Shown: positions 15,783 to 24,670 of the stretch, piece by piece
Numbering within the stretch: position 1 is the stretch's first letter
How the letters are laid out: each line of letters opens with the position of its first letter
Origin: Amycolatopsis nigrescens CSC17Ta-90
GTDB taxonomy: Bacteria > Actinomycetota > Actinomycetes > Mycobacteriales > Pseudonocardiaceae
Direction of reading: 5' to 3'
Assembly: GCF_000384315.1 (NCBI RefSeq)
Contig: NZ_ARVW01000001.1
Coordinates: forward strand, 5,332,157-5,396,156
Length of the DNA stretch: 64,000 bases
The notes under the pieces: generated by a model
What the model was told of the DNA's origin: nothing
Seen by the model: the letters and a program-made list of their open reading frames with translations, nothing else
The model's database searches: none
Translations under genes and position numbers: made by a program

Positions 15783-17390
15783 ATGGACACAATCGCTCAA
15801 ACCGCTCCACGAGCAGGTCGACGGGAGTTTATCGGGCTGGCCGTGCTGTGTCTGCCCACGATTCTGGTGGCTCTGGATATGAGTGTGCTGTACCTGGCGC
15901 TGCCGCATTTGGGTGGTGACCTCGGCGCGAGCAGCATCCAGCAGCTGTGGATCACCGACGTCTACGGGTTCATGCTGGCCGGCCTGCTGGTCACGATGGG
16001 CACCCTCGGCGATCGGATCGGCCGGAAACGGTTGCTGCTCATCGGCGGTACCTGTTTCGCGATCGCTTCGGTGCTGACGGCCTACTCCACCAGCCCGGAG
16101 ATGCTGATCGCCACCAGGGCCCTGCTGGGCATCGCCGGGTCCAGCATCATGCCGTCCACCATGGCGCTGATCAGCGTGATGTTCCAGGACCGCAAGCAGA
16201 ACGCGATGGCCATCGGCGTGTGGATGGGCTGCTTCATGGGCGGTACCGCGCTCGGCCCGGTGGTCGGCGGGGTGCTGCTGGAGTTCTTCTGGTGGGGTTC
16301 GGTGTTCCTGCTCGGCGTGCCGGTGATGGCGCTGCTGCTGATCTTCGGGCCGAAGGTCCTGCCGGAGTTCCGGAACCCGAAGGCCGGCCGGCTCGACCTG
16401 CCCAGCGTGGCGCTGTCGATGCTGGGGATCCTGCCGCTCGTGTTCGGACTCAAGCAGCTGTCCCGTGACGGTGTGGGCGCGTTGCCGATCATCGGCATCG
16501 TGGTGGGCCTTGCCTCCGGCTACCTGTTCTTCCGGCGGCAGCGAAGGTTGACCAGCCCGCTGCTGGATCTGACCATGTTCCGCAACCGGACGTTCAGCAC
16601 CGCGCTGTTCATGACACTGGTGGCCGGTCTCACCGGCTCCAACCAGCTGTTCGTGTCCTTCTACATGCAGTCGGCGCAGGAGTTGTCCCCGGTGGCGACC
16701 GCGCTGTGGATGCTGCCCTCCACCATCGTGATGGTGATCGTCATCCAGCTGGCGACGGTCCTCATCCGGTATGTCCGGCCGGCGTACGTGATCGGCGGCG
16801 GCCTGGTGGTCGCGGCGATCGGGTACCTGATGCTGACCCAGCTCACCGCGGCGGGCAACCTGGTGCTGCTGGTCGCCGGCCTGGTGGTGGCCTACCTCGG
16901 GATCGGCCCGATGGCGGGCTTGTGCGCCACCCTTGGCATGCAGTCCGCGCCGCAGGAGAAGGCGGGTTCGGCGGCGGCGCTGACCTCGACCTCCGGTGAG
17001 TTCGGCATCGCGATGGGCATCGCCACGGTGGGCATCGCGGGCACCGCGCTCTACCGCGGCCAGGTCGAGATCGGCTCCAACGTTCCGCCCGAAGCGGCCG
17101 AAGCCGCCAAGGAGAGCATCGCGGGTGCGATGGCGGTGGCCGACCAGCTGCCCCCGCAGGAGTCCAGCAACCTGCTGGACAGCGCGTTCCAGGCGGTCAC
17201 CACGAGCCTGCACGGCAGCGCGGCCATCTGTGCCGGTCTCGCACTGGTCGCCGCGGTGATCGTGATGATCGGGCTGCGGCACACGCCGAAAAGTGGCGGG
17301 GACGCGCCGCCGGCCGAACAGGTCGCCGACCCCGCCGACACCACTGACAGCACCGACAGCACCGACAGCACAGCCGTAAAGACCCATTGA
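15783..17390 (+). CDS. DHA2-type MFS exporter (14 TM), second copy
   Basis: A 535-residue multidrug-type transporter, colinear with the 9261-10832 exporter (shared IGLAVLxLPTILVALDxSVLYLALPHL opening, GTLGDRIGRKRLLLIGG loop and GTALGPVVGGVLLEFF motif C). The C-terminal tail carries an Asp-Ser-Thr repeat (TDSTDSTDST). ATG 15783 follows GTG 15780, either of which may start translation. Two related pumps in one cluster suggest export of more than one product form or a duplicated resistance trait. It ends at a strong hairpin. Confidence 0.92.
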   Translation: MDTIAQTAPRAGRREFIGLAVLCLPTILVALDMSVLYLALPHLGGDLGASSIQQLWITDVYGFMLAGLLVTMGTLGDRIGRKRLLLIGGTCFAIASVLTAYSTSPEMLIATRALLGIAGSSIMPSTMALISVMFQDRKQNAMAIGVWMGCFMGGTALGPVVGGVLLEFFWWGSVFLLGVPVMALLLIFGPKVLPEFRNPKAGRLDLPSVALSMLGILPLVFGLKQLSRDGVGALPIIGIVVGLASGYLFFRRQRRLTSPLLDLTMFRNRTFSTALFMTLVAGLTGSNQLFVSFYMQSAQELSPVATALWMLPSTIVMVIVIQLATVLIRYVRPAYVIGGGLVVAAIGYLMLTQLTAAGNLVLLVAGLVVAYLGIGPMAGLCATLGMQSAPQEKAGSAAALTSTSGEFGIAMGIATVGIAGTALYRGQVEIGSNVPPEAAEAAKESIAGAMAVADQLPPQESSNLLDSAFQAVTTSLHGSAAICAGLALVAAVIVMIGLRHTPKSGGDAPPAEQVADPADTTDSTDSTDSTAVKTH

Positions 17391-17400
17391 GGTCTGGCAC

Positions 17401-17436
17401 GGATACCGCCGAGTCGTCACCGGGTCGGCGGTATCC
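17401..17436. terminator. Hairpin terminator
   Basis: A perfect 12-bp inverted repeat (GGATACCGCCGA arm) with a 12-nt loop lies just after the exporter gene. Confidence 0.78.
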
Positions 17437-17487
17437 GGCCGTATAGCCCCTTTTTACTTCCTTTCCGACGACCCGATTGGAACGACC

Positions 17488-18099
17488 ATGGCGAAGCTGG
17501 TAGCGATCACCTTCATGTCCCTGGACGGGGTGATGCAGGCCCCCGGGCTGCCCGACGAGGACCGCAGCGGCGGTTTCGACCGCGGCGGCTGGCTGATCCC
17601 GTACTTCGACGAGGACCTGATGCAGGTCGACACCGAATGGACGCGGAAGGCGGACGGCCTGCTGCTGGGGCGCAAGACCTACGAGATCCTGAACGCGTAC
17701 TGGCCGCAGGTGACCGACGCGGGCAACGAGGTCGCGGCCAAGATGAACAGCATGCCGAAGTACGTTGCCTCCAGAACCCTGGAAACGTTGGGGTGGAACA
17801 ACTCGACCGTGCTCGACGGCGAGCTCACCGAGGCCGTCGCGAAGCTGAAGGAGCTGCCGGGCGCGGAGATCCAGATCCCCGGCAGCGGAAATCTGCTCCA
17901 GACGCTGATGAAGCACGACCTCGTCGACGAATACCGCCTGCTGTTCTTCCCGATCCTGCTCGGCGGCGGGAAGCGGCTGTTCGCCGAGGGAACCGTGCCC
18001 TCGGCGCTGAAACTGACCAGCAGCAAGACCTCGGGCAGCGGCGTCACGATCAACATCTACCAGCGGGGCGGTGAGCTCCAGACCGGCTCCATCGGCTAG
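17488..18099 (+). CDS. Dihydrofolate reductase/RibD C-terminal-like reductase
   Basis: A 203-residue protein with the RibD-C/DHFR fold: N-terminal MAKLVAITFMSLDGVMQAPG, LLLGRKTYEIL, and the IPGSGNLLQTLMKHDLVDEYRLLFFPILLGGGKRLF segment typical of the family. Members are NADPH-dependent reductases of unknown substrate widespread in actinomycetes. It is a single gene between two terminators. It may be a general reductase placed by chance or a pathway ketone/imine reductase. Confidence 0.85.
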   Translation: MAKLVAITFMSLDGVMQAPGLPDEDRSGGFDRGGWLIPYFDEDLMQVDTEWTRKADGLLLGRKTYEILNAYWPQVTDAGNEVAAKMNSMPKYVASRTLETLGWNNSTVLDGELTEAVAKLKELPGAEIQIPGSGNLLQTLMKHDLVDEYRLLFFPILLGGGKRLFAEGTVPSALKLTSSKTSGSGVTINIYQRGGELQTGSIG

Positions 18100-18129
18100 C
18101 TCGCCCGGGAAACAGCGCCCCCAGCGCCT

Positions 18130-18166
18130 CCGGTGCCCTCCGCGATGTCGTCGCGGAGGGCACCGG
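18130..18166. terminator. Bidirectional hairpin terminator
   Basis: A perfect 16-bp inverted repeat (CCGGTGCCCTCCGCGA arm, 5-nt loop) lies between convergent genes. Confidence 0.88.
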
Positions 18167-18190
18167 CGTTCGTCAGTGTTTGTCAGTTTG

Positions 18191-19726
18191 TCAGGCCGGA
18201 CGCTCGGCGGTGATGATGACGAACGTGCCGGGGTCCCATTCGTCCCGGATCGTCAGGCCGGCGTCGGCAAGCCAGCCCTTCACGTCGTCGCGCTCGAACA
18301 GGTGCAGCCCGTCCGCGTGCTGCGGGAAATGGTGCCGGTACACGAAATAGCGGTAGATCGGGTCGTCGGAGTTGCGGAACGTCAGCAGGGTGAAGGTGCC
18401 GCCGGGCCGCAGGCATCGGCCCACCTCGACGATCGCCGCCGGTGCGTCCGCGGGGAAGGCTTGCAGGGCGTTCCAGCAGTTCACCGCGCCCAGGGTGGCG
18501 TCGCCGAACGGCAGCGTGCGCGCGCTCGCCAGCACCGCCGGCACCTCCGGCAGCCGCCCGCGCAGGGTGGCCAGCATCGGCAGCCCGAGGTCCATCGCGA
18601 TCAGACGGTCGGTGCCGACCGCCTCGGCCAGCACGGCCGTCCACCGGCCCGCGCCCGCCGCGAGATCGAGCACCGGCCCGTCCACCGGGCTCACGTTCCG
18701 CGCGAGGTAATCGTCCTCGTCGGCGGGGGTGACCTGGCCGCCCCAGTTCGAACCGCACAGCCGCAGGAAGTTCGGCCGCGCGTGCGCCTCGTAGAAGAAG
18801 CCCATGCTCGGCATCTCGGCCAGCTTGAACAGGAAGTCGTCGCTGCGGTCTGCGCTGTCGCCGGCGGTCGCGGTGAAGTTCAGGATGCCGTTGTCGAGCC
18901 GGTACTCGGTGGAGCAGCCGGCGCAGGTGGCCGCGCGATCGTGGAAGGTGAGCCCGGAATGGCAGCTCAGGCAGCGGAAGACCGCCGCGTGGCGGCTGAG
19001 CACGCTGGAGTCGGATTCGAGCTGGCGCGTGCTGCGCGGCGGGATGGAATCGGCCACCGCGGGCACCGGGGCGCCGTTGCACACCGCCCAGTACGCCTTG
19101 GCGCCGGTGTGGCCGAGCACCGTCTCGGTGTCCTGTTCCCAGTGCCGCACCACCTGTTCCGGGCTCAGCGCGCTGATCCAGGACCGGTCGAACTCGCGTT
19201 CGTCCTCGTCCATCTCCCAGGCCGCCGGGTAGGGGAACGCCCTGCCGAGATCGGGATCGGCGGGGTCGAGCCGCTGCAGGGCGCGGTCCAACCGCGACAG
19301 GTCGTCCGCGTCCACCCGTAGCTCGGCCGCGGCGGCGAGGATGGCATCGCGGTGATCGGGGAAGTGCGAAAGCAGGTACTGCAGCGCGAGGTTGAGCGGC
19401 TGCCCCTTTTCGGTGCGGCGCCACAGTTCCAGGTAGCGGTCGACGCCGAGCCTGATGGAGGCGGTGAGCTCGCCGTCGACGTCGGGGTACGCCGCTTCGG
19501 CCAGCAGGCCGAGCAGGATCGCCAGATGGCCCTGGTGCCGTTCGTCGAACCGGTCCAGCTCGGAGACCACCTCGCGTGCCACGCCCAGCGCCGAGCCGGT
19601 CGGTTCACCGCCGTTCCAGGTGGCGGCGGCGAGCCGCGCGAACGCCGCCCCGATTTCTTCCGGTCCCGCGCCGGCGAAGGCGCCGACCAGTTCGCCGGCC
19701 GGGTGTTCGACCTTGGGATTGACCAT
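18191..19726 (-). CDS. SAM-dependent methyltransferase with zinc-ribbon and extra N-terminal domain
   Basis: A 511-residue protein in three parts. Residues ~1-190 form an alpha-helical region I do not recognise; ~255-285 form a four-cysteine ribbon (CLSCHSG ... CAGCSTEY); the C-terminal ~200 residues form a class I methyltransferase (VLDLAAGAGRWTAVLAEAVG, LIAMDLGLPML, CLRPGGTFTLLTFRN). The ribbon-plus-methyltransferase order is like RlmA-type RNA methyltransferases, but the N-terminal extension and the cluster setting point to a small-molecule or carrier-bound substrate, or a resistance role through rRNA. ATG 19726 follows GAAGGGA. It is divergent from the solute-binding gene. Confidence 0.8.
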   Translation of the reverse strand: MVNPKVEHPAGELVGAFAGAGPEEIGAAFARLAAATWNGGEPTGSALGVAREVVSELDRFDERHQGHLAILLGLLAEAAYPDVDGELTASIRLGVDRYLELWRRTEKGQPLNLALQYLLSHFPDHRDAILAAAAELRVDADDLSRLDRALQRLDPADPDLGRAFPYPAAWEMDEDEREFDRSWISALSPEQVVRHWEQDTETVLGHTGAKAYWAVCNGAPVPAVADSIPPRSTRQLESDSSVLSRHAAVFRCLSCHSGLTFHDRAATCAGCSTEYRLDNGILNFTATAGDSADRSDDFLFKLAEMPSMGFFYEAHARPNFLRLCGSNWGGQVTPADEDDYLARNVSPVDGPVLDLAAGAGRWTAVLAEAVGTDRLIAMDLGLPMLATLRGRLPEVPAVLASARTLPFGDATLGAVNCWNALQAFPADAPAAIVEVGRCLRPGGTFTLLTFRNSDDPIYRYFVYRHHFPQHADGLHLFERDDVKGWLADAGLTIRDEWDPGTFVIITAERPA

Positions 19727-19976
19727 TTGCGCGCGTCCCTTCTCGAGAAGCCGTGCTGTCGGCCCGCCTTTCGGCACACGTGCGGGCTTCTCCACGGTGC
19801 CCGGCGCCGACGTGCGCACGCGTCTTCCGCGATGCGGTTTTCGGTGCTTTCCAGTGTTTTCAGTGGTTTTCAGCGGCCAGCTTGGAAGCGGTGGTACAGC
19901 AAGCGCGGAGATGTGCGCACGCCACCGGTGCGGAAGCATTTGCCCCGTCCCCTCCTCGCAGGCAGGAGAATGTCGC

Positions 19977-21386
19977 ATGAAGAGCAAGACCGAGCTCGAC
20001 GTCTGGGTATCCGACCTGACTTTTCCGGGTTATATGGACTGGTGGGCGAAACAGGCCGATGCGTTCGAGCGCATTCACCCGGAGTATCGGGTCAACATCA
20101 AGGGGCTCACTTTCTTCACCGCGGCGCAGGAGATTTCCGATGCCGTCGCGAACGGGGGCGGCCCGGCGATCGCGGAGTACTACTTCTACCTGAGCCAGGC
20201 GGCACGCGACGTCCGCACACCGGACGGCTCGCCGCGGTACACCTCGATCGAGAAGGCCATCGACGGCCGCACGGAGATCCTCGGCGAGCCGGTCGTCATC
20301 GACGACATCGTGCCCGCCCTGCGCGACTACTACACCTACCAAGGTGACCTGACCTCGATGCCGTCGATCGGCACGACGAGCGTGCTCTACGCGAACACGG
20401 ACCTGCTGGAGGCCGCCGGTGTCGGCGAACTGCCGCGCACCTGGGCCGAGGTGGAGCTGGCGTGCGCGGCCATCGCCGGGCTCGGGAACGGCCCGTCCCA
20501 CGGCATAACCTGGGCGAACCACGGCATGTTCTTCCAGCAGGCCCTCGCTTCGCAGGGCGGCCTGCTGACCGACAACCGGAACGGCCGCGACGGCAGGGCG
20601 GGCACGATCGACCTCGCCTCGCCCGAAATGCTCGCGTGGGCCCGCTGGTGGCAGCGCCTGCACCAGGACGGCCACTACCTCCACACCGGCAAGATCCCGG
20701 ACTGGCAGGGCACTTTCCAGGCCTTCGCCGAGCAGCGGGTTGCCCTCCGGATCAGCTCGACCAACGACGTGAACTACATGGTGCAGGCGGCGAAGGGCGC
20801 GGGGTTCGGCATCGAGCTCGGCGGATATCCCTACAACGGAGAAGTTCCCTTCGCCGGCAACGCGGTCGCCGGCAGCTCCTTCTGGCTGGCCGACCGGCTG
20901 GACGAGGTGGTGCGGGACGGCGCGCTGGCCTTCCTGCAGTACATCCACAACCCGCGCAACGCGGCCGAGCGGCACAAGGTGAACAGCTTCATGCCGCTTA
21001 CCCGTGCGGCGTTCGACCTGCTGGAGAACGAGGGCTGGTTCGACGAGCACCCCTACCACCGGATGGCCGACGACCAACTCGGCGGCTACCCGGACCGGCA
21101 GGGCACGCCGGTGGCGCCGCCGTCCGAAGGCGCCTTGTTCGGCGACTTCGCCAGGGTGCAGGACATCATGACCCGCGCGATGGGCGACGTGCTGGCCCGC
21201 GGTGCCGACCCGGCCGTCCGGCTCAAGGAGGCCACGGCCGACGCGCAGCGGCTGCTGGACGCGTACAACGCCGGCTGCTTCGCCGCCGCACCCGGTGGCG
21301 CGGACAGCCTGCGGGTGGAGTTCTTCACCGACGCCGAAGCCTATTCGGGCGCGGACCTGGAGAACGTCGTCCGGCTCAAGCGCTGA
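19977..21386 (+). CDS. Extracellular-solute-binding-like protein without signal peptide
   Basis: A 469-residue protein of the ABC sugar-binding (family 1) fold: DVWVSDLTFPGYMDWWAKQADAFERIHPEYRVNIKG at the start, SMPSIGTTSVLYANTDLLEAAGV in the hinge region, and a full-length C-lobe. The mature-type sequence starts at residue 1; there is no signal, lipobox or Tat motif, and the in-frame region upstream does not encode one. No ABC permease or ATPase is nearby. It is co-directional with, and 27 nt before, the esterase-like gene. A cytoplasmic ligand-binding or sequestration role, or recruitment to catalysis, is possible. Confidence 0.85.
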   Translation: MKSKTELDVWVSDLTFPGYMDWWAKQADAFERIHPEYRVNIKGLTFFTAAQEISDAVANGGGPAIAEYYFYLSQAARDVRTPDGSPRYTSIEKAIDGRTEILGEPVVIDDIVPALRDYYTYQGDLTSMPSIGTTSVLYANTDLLEAAGVGELPRTWAEVELACAAIAGLGNGPSHGITWANHGMFFQQALASQGGLLTDNRNGRDGRAGTIDLASPEMLAWARWWQRLHQDGHYLHTGKIPDWQGTFQAFAEQRVALRISSTNDVNYMVQAAKGAGFGIELGGYPYNGEVPFAGNAVAGSSFWLADRLDEVVRDGALAFLQYIHNPRNAAERHKVNSFMPLTRAAFDLLENEGWFDEHPYHRMADDQLGGYPDRQGTPVAPPSEGALFGDFARVQDIMTRAMGDVLARGADPAVRLKEATADAQRLLDAYNAGCFAAAPGGADSLRVEFFTDAEAYSGADLENVVRLKR

Positions 21387-21413
21387 CCGCGCCCCCTACC
21401 TCGAAGGATCACC

Positions 21414-23081
21414 ATGCGATACAGACCACGTGCACGGGCCGTGCCGTCCACCAGGCGCAGGCCGATGCTGTTCGGTGCCGTCGGCGTCCTCGTCGCCGCA
21501 CTCGGGTTCGCACCGGCCGCCGCGGACGCGGTCACCGGAGACGCGGCCGCGGTGGTGGTCACGGACAAGGGGCCGGTGCGGGGCACGGTCACCGGCGGCT
21601 ACCGGGAGTTCCAGGGGATTCCCTACGCGGCACCACCGGTCGGGGAACTGCGCTGGGCTTCGCCCCGGCCGGCGCGGCGGTGGACGGCGCCTAGGGACGC
21701 GACCAAGCCCGGCGAAGTGTGCGCGCAGCTCGAGCTCAAGCCCTACCAGCCCGGCGAAAGCGAAGACTGCCTCTTCCTCAACGTGACCGCGCCTCGGCAC
21801 ACCGGCCACCGGAAGCTGCCGGTCATGCTGTGGTTCCACGGCGGCGGTTTCAGTGCCGGCGCCGGGCACGAGACGATGCCACGGGAACTGGCCGCGCGTG
21901 GTGACGTCGTCGTGGTGACGGTCAACTACCGGCTCGGCGTCTTCGGGTTCCTCACCCATCCCGCGCTGGACGGCGGAGCGGCCGAGCGGCGGTCGGGCAA
22001 CTTCGGCATCGAGGATCAGCAGGCCGCGATGCGCTGGGTGCGGGACAACGCCGCGGTTTTCGGCGGTGACGCCGGCAACGTGACCCTGTTCGGCCAATGG
22101 TCCGGCGCTCGGAGCGTGTGCACCCAGCTCGCCTCGCCGTCCGCGAAGGGACTGTTCACCAAGGCGATCGCGATGAGCAACCCGTGCATGCTCAACAAGG
22201 TGCCGCAGCGGGACGGCTCACCCGATCCCGAACCGCTCGGCCTGCCCCGCGCACGGGAGGCAGGCGAGGCGCACGGGCAGCGGCTGGCCGAGGACGTGGG
22301 CTGCACGGATCCGGCCGCGGTGGCGGCCTGCCTGCGCGCGAAGCCGGCCAAGGAGCTGCTGGACAAGGCGCCCTTCCTGGAGCTGACCCCGGTGTTCGGC
22401 GGCGGTGGCGTACTGCCGGTCGATCCCATCAAGGCGTTCACCGAAGGGCGTTTCACGAAGGTCCCGCTGATGCTCGGCGTCAACCACGACGCCTACCGCA
22501 CCTCGCAGGCGTTCTTGGAGGAGTGGGGCGAACCGCCGCTGAGCGCGGAGGATTACCACATCCACCTGCGGAACTTCGCCGGCCCGGATGCGGACAGGGT
22601 GCTGGCCGCCTATCCGCTGTCGGACTACCCGTCGCCGACCCTGGCCTGGGCGACGCTGACCACCGATGCGCTGCTCGCTCGCCCGATGGTGGACACGAAC
22701 AAGGTCTTCGGCGGGCAGGTGCCGCTCTACGCCTACGAGTTCGCCGACCCGGACGCACCTTGGTACGCGGGTATGAAGGAGCCGAGCTTCCCCACGGGTT
22801 CCTTCCAGGACTCGGAACTCCAGTACCTGTTCGACACCACCTACTTCGCGGGACGGACCTTCACCCCGGAGCAGGAGGCGCTGTCCGGCGAGATGATCGG
22901 CTACTGGGCCCGGTTCGCGCACAACGGGAACCCGAACGGCCGTGGATCGCCGTACTGGCCACGGGCCAACCACCGCACCGAGTTCGCCCAGTCGCTCGCC
23001 CCGGCGGGGTCGGGCGGAATCCGGCAGGTGGACTTCGGGGACGAGCACAAGTACGAGCTCTGGCGAACCATTCCGTACTGA
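21414..23081 (+). CDS. Secreted type-B carboxylesterase-fold protein lacking the catalytic triad
   Basis: A 555-residue protein with a Tat-like signal (STRRRPMLFGAVGVLVAALG). Family landmarks are clear: FQGIPYAAPPVGELRW, SEDCLFLNV, oxyanion HGGGF, NYRLGVFGFL, NFGIEDQQAAMRWVRDNAAVFGGD. But the nucleophile elbow, normally GESAG, reads GQWSGA (Trp229 at the Ser position, Ser230 shifted by one). The acid position in GVNHDAY is Ala360 and the His position in GSFQDSEL is Gln465. All three triad residues are replaced while the rest of the fold is kept, so the protein is not a normal esterase. It may be a binding protein or a non-hydrolytic cyclase. It is followed by a terminator. Confidence 0.88.
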   Translation: MRYRPRARAVPSTRRRPMLFGAVGVLVAALGFAPAAADAVTGDAAAVVVTDKGPVRGTVTGGYREFQGIPYAAPPVGELRWASPRPARRWTAPRDATKPGEVCAQLELKPYQPGESEDCLFLNVTAPRHTGHRKLPVMLWFHGGGFSAGAGHETMPRELAARGDVVVVTVNYRLGVFGFLTHPALDGGAAERRSGNFGIEDQQAAMRWVRDNAAVFGGDAGNVTLFGQWSGARSVCTQLASPSAKGLFTKAIAMSNPCMLNKVPQRDGSPDPEPLGLPRAREAGEAHGQRLAEDVGCTDPAAVAACLRAKPAKELLDKAPFLELTPVFGGGGVLPVDPIKAFTEGRFTKVPLMLGVNHDAYRTSQAFLEEWGEPPLSAEDYHIHLRNFAGPDADRVLAAYPLSDYPSPTLAWATLTTDALLARPMVDTNKVFGGQVPLYAYEFADPDAPWYAGMKEPSFPTGSFQDSELQYLFDTTYFAGRTFTPEQEALSGEMIGYWARFAHNGNPNGRGSPYWPRANHRTEFAQSLAPAGSGGIRQVDFGDEHKYELWRTIPY

Positions 23082-23103
23082 CTCGAACTGACCCGATGTT
23101 TCC

Positions 23104-23135
23104 CTTGTGCCGCACGGGTTTCCGTGCGGCACAAG
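23104..23135 (+). terminator. Hairpin terminator
   Basis: A perfect 14-bp inverted repeat (CTTGTGCCGCACGG arm, 4-nt loop) lies 23 nt after the esterase-like gene, separating it from the aminotransferase gene. Confidence 0.85.
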
Positions 23136-23242
23136 GCCGTCCGGAGTGGACCTGCGGCATTGCGCAGTCGAGAAGATGTGCGCCGAACCCGGGCGGGGTG
23201 ACGATTCTCCTGACGAGTAGCCGACGTAAGAGGGACGGGACC

Positions 23243-24616
23243 GTGACCACGACTCAGCACGAGACTAAGTCGCCGAGAACCGCGGGCGAACTGGAAGACC
23301 TGGACCGGCGGCACCTGATCCACCCCCACCAGACCGGCCAGAACGCCGAGCGCTCCGTCATCGTCCGCGGTGCCGGGAGCAGCGTGTGGGACGCCAACGG
23401 GACCGAGTTCCTCGACGTGTCGGGGGCGGGGAACTGGGCCTGCCAGGTGGGCTACGGCCGGGCGGAACTGGTGGCGGCGGCGACGGCGCAGGCCGAGCGG
23501 CTGGCCTACTTCTCCGGTTTCTTCGGGTTCTCCAACGATAAGTCGGTGGAGCTGGCGGTGCGGCTGGCCGAGCTGGCTCCGGAGAACATCAACCGGGTGT
23601 TCTTCACCTGCGGCGGCTCGGAGGGCGTCGAGACCGCGATCAAGCTGGTGCGGCTGTTCCACCACCACCGCGGGGAACCGGATCGCACCTGGATCATCTC
23701 CCGCAGCCTGGCCTACCACGGTGCCACCTACGGCAGCGGCACGGCGACCGGCTTCCCGCCGATGCACGACGGGATCGGCCCCAACCTGCCGCACTTCGAG
23801 AAGGTCTCGCCACCGACCTTCTTCCGCTCCACCGAGCTCTACGGCGACGCCGACCCCACCGACTTCCTGCTGCGCGAGCTGGCGGAGACCATCGAGCGCA
23901 TCGGCCCTGGCAGGATCGCCGCGATGATCGGCGAACCGGTGATGGGCGGTGGCGGCGTGCTGGTGCCGCCGGCGGACTACTGGCCGCGGGTGCGGGAGCT
24001 GCTCAGCGAGCACGGCATCCTGCTGATCGCGGACGAGGTGGTCACCGCCTTCGGCCGTACCGGCGCCTGGTTCGACTCGGAGCAGCGCGGCATGGCGCCC
24101 GACGTGATCGTCACCGCGAAGGGGCTCACCAGCGGCTACGCGCCGCTCGGGGCGGTGCTGATGACCGACGAGATCGGCGAGACGGTGGCTGGCGAAGGTG
24201 CCTACTTCTTCCACGGGCACACCTACTCCGGGCACCCGGCCGCCTGCGCGGTGGCGCTGGCCAACCTGGACCTGCTGGAGCAGGACGGGCTGCTGGAGCG
24301 GTCGCGGCTGATCGGGGAGTGGTTCCGGGACGCGCTGGCGCCGGCCGCGGAGCTTCCCGTCGTTGGCGACATCCGGATCACCGGCGCGACCGCCGGTATC
24401 GAGCTCGCCGACCCGGTGACCGGCGCGCCGATCATGGCCGGGCAGGTCACCACCGAGCTGCGCCACGCGCACGCGGTGATCCTGCGCGAGTACGGCCCCA
24501 CGGTGGTGCTGTCCCCGCCGCTGGTGATCACCGAACACGAGGTCCGTCGCGCGGCCGAGGCCGTCATCGAGGTGCTTTCCCGGCTGGGCAACGACGGCCA
24601 GGTGAAAACGCGCTAG
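23243..24616 (+). CDS. Class III PLP-dependent aminotransferase
   Basis: A 457-residue fold-type I aminotransferase. The PLP Lys is Lys293 in TAKGLTSGYAPLGAV, the Asp that contacts the pyridine N is Asp264 in IADEVVTAFGRTG, and the phosphate-binding CGGSEGVETA is at 123-132. The family transfers amino groups to ketones or aldehydes (omega-aminotransferases). I chose the GTG at 23243 (VTTTQHETKS); the longer open frame runs into the terminator upstream. In the cluster it probably aminates a carbonyl made by one of the oxidases. A GMC oxidoreductase gene follows 54 nt later, so oxidation/amination may be coupled. Confidence 0.9.
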   Translation: MTTTQHETKSPRTAGELEDLDRRHLIHPHQTGQNAERSVIVRGAGSSVWDANGTEFLDVSGAGNWACQVGYGRAELVAAATAQAERLAYFSGFFGFSNDKSVELAVRLAELAPENINRVFFTCGGSEGVETAIKLVRLFHHHRGEPDRTWIISRSLAYHGATYGSGTATGFPPMHDGIGPNLPHFEKVSPPTFFRSTELYGDADPTDFLLRELAETIERIGPGRIAAMIGEPVMGGGGVLVPPADYWPRVRELLSEHGILLIADEVVTAFGRTGAWFDSEQRGMAPDVIVTAKGLTSGYAPLGAVLMTDEIGETVAGEGAYFFHGHTYSGHPAACAVALANLDLLEQDGLLERSRLIGEWFRDALAPAAELPVVGDIRITGATAGIELADPVTGAPIMAGQVTTELRHAHAVILREYGPTVVLSPPLVITEHEVRRAAEAVIEVLSRLGNDGQVKTR

Positions 24617-24670
24617 CCGTCCGATCCCTTCCCCTGAAATGGGGCATGCGAGGCTGAGGAGCATGCTGAA

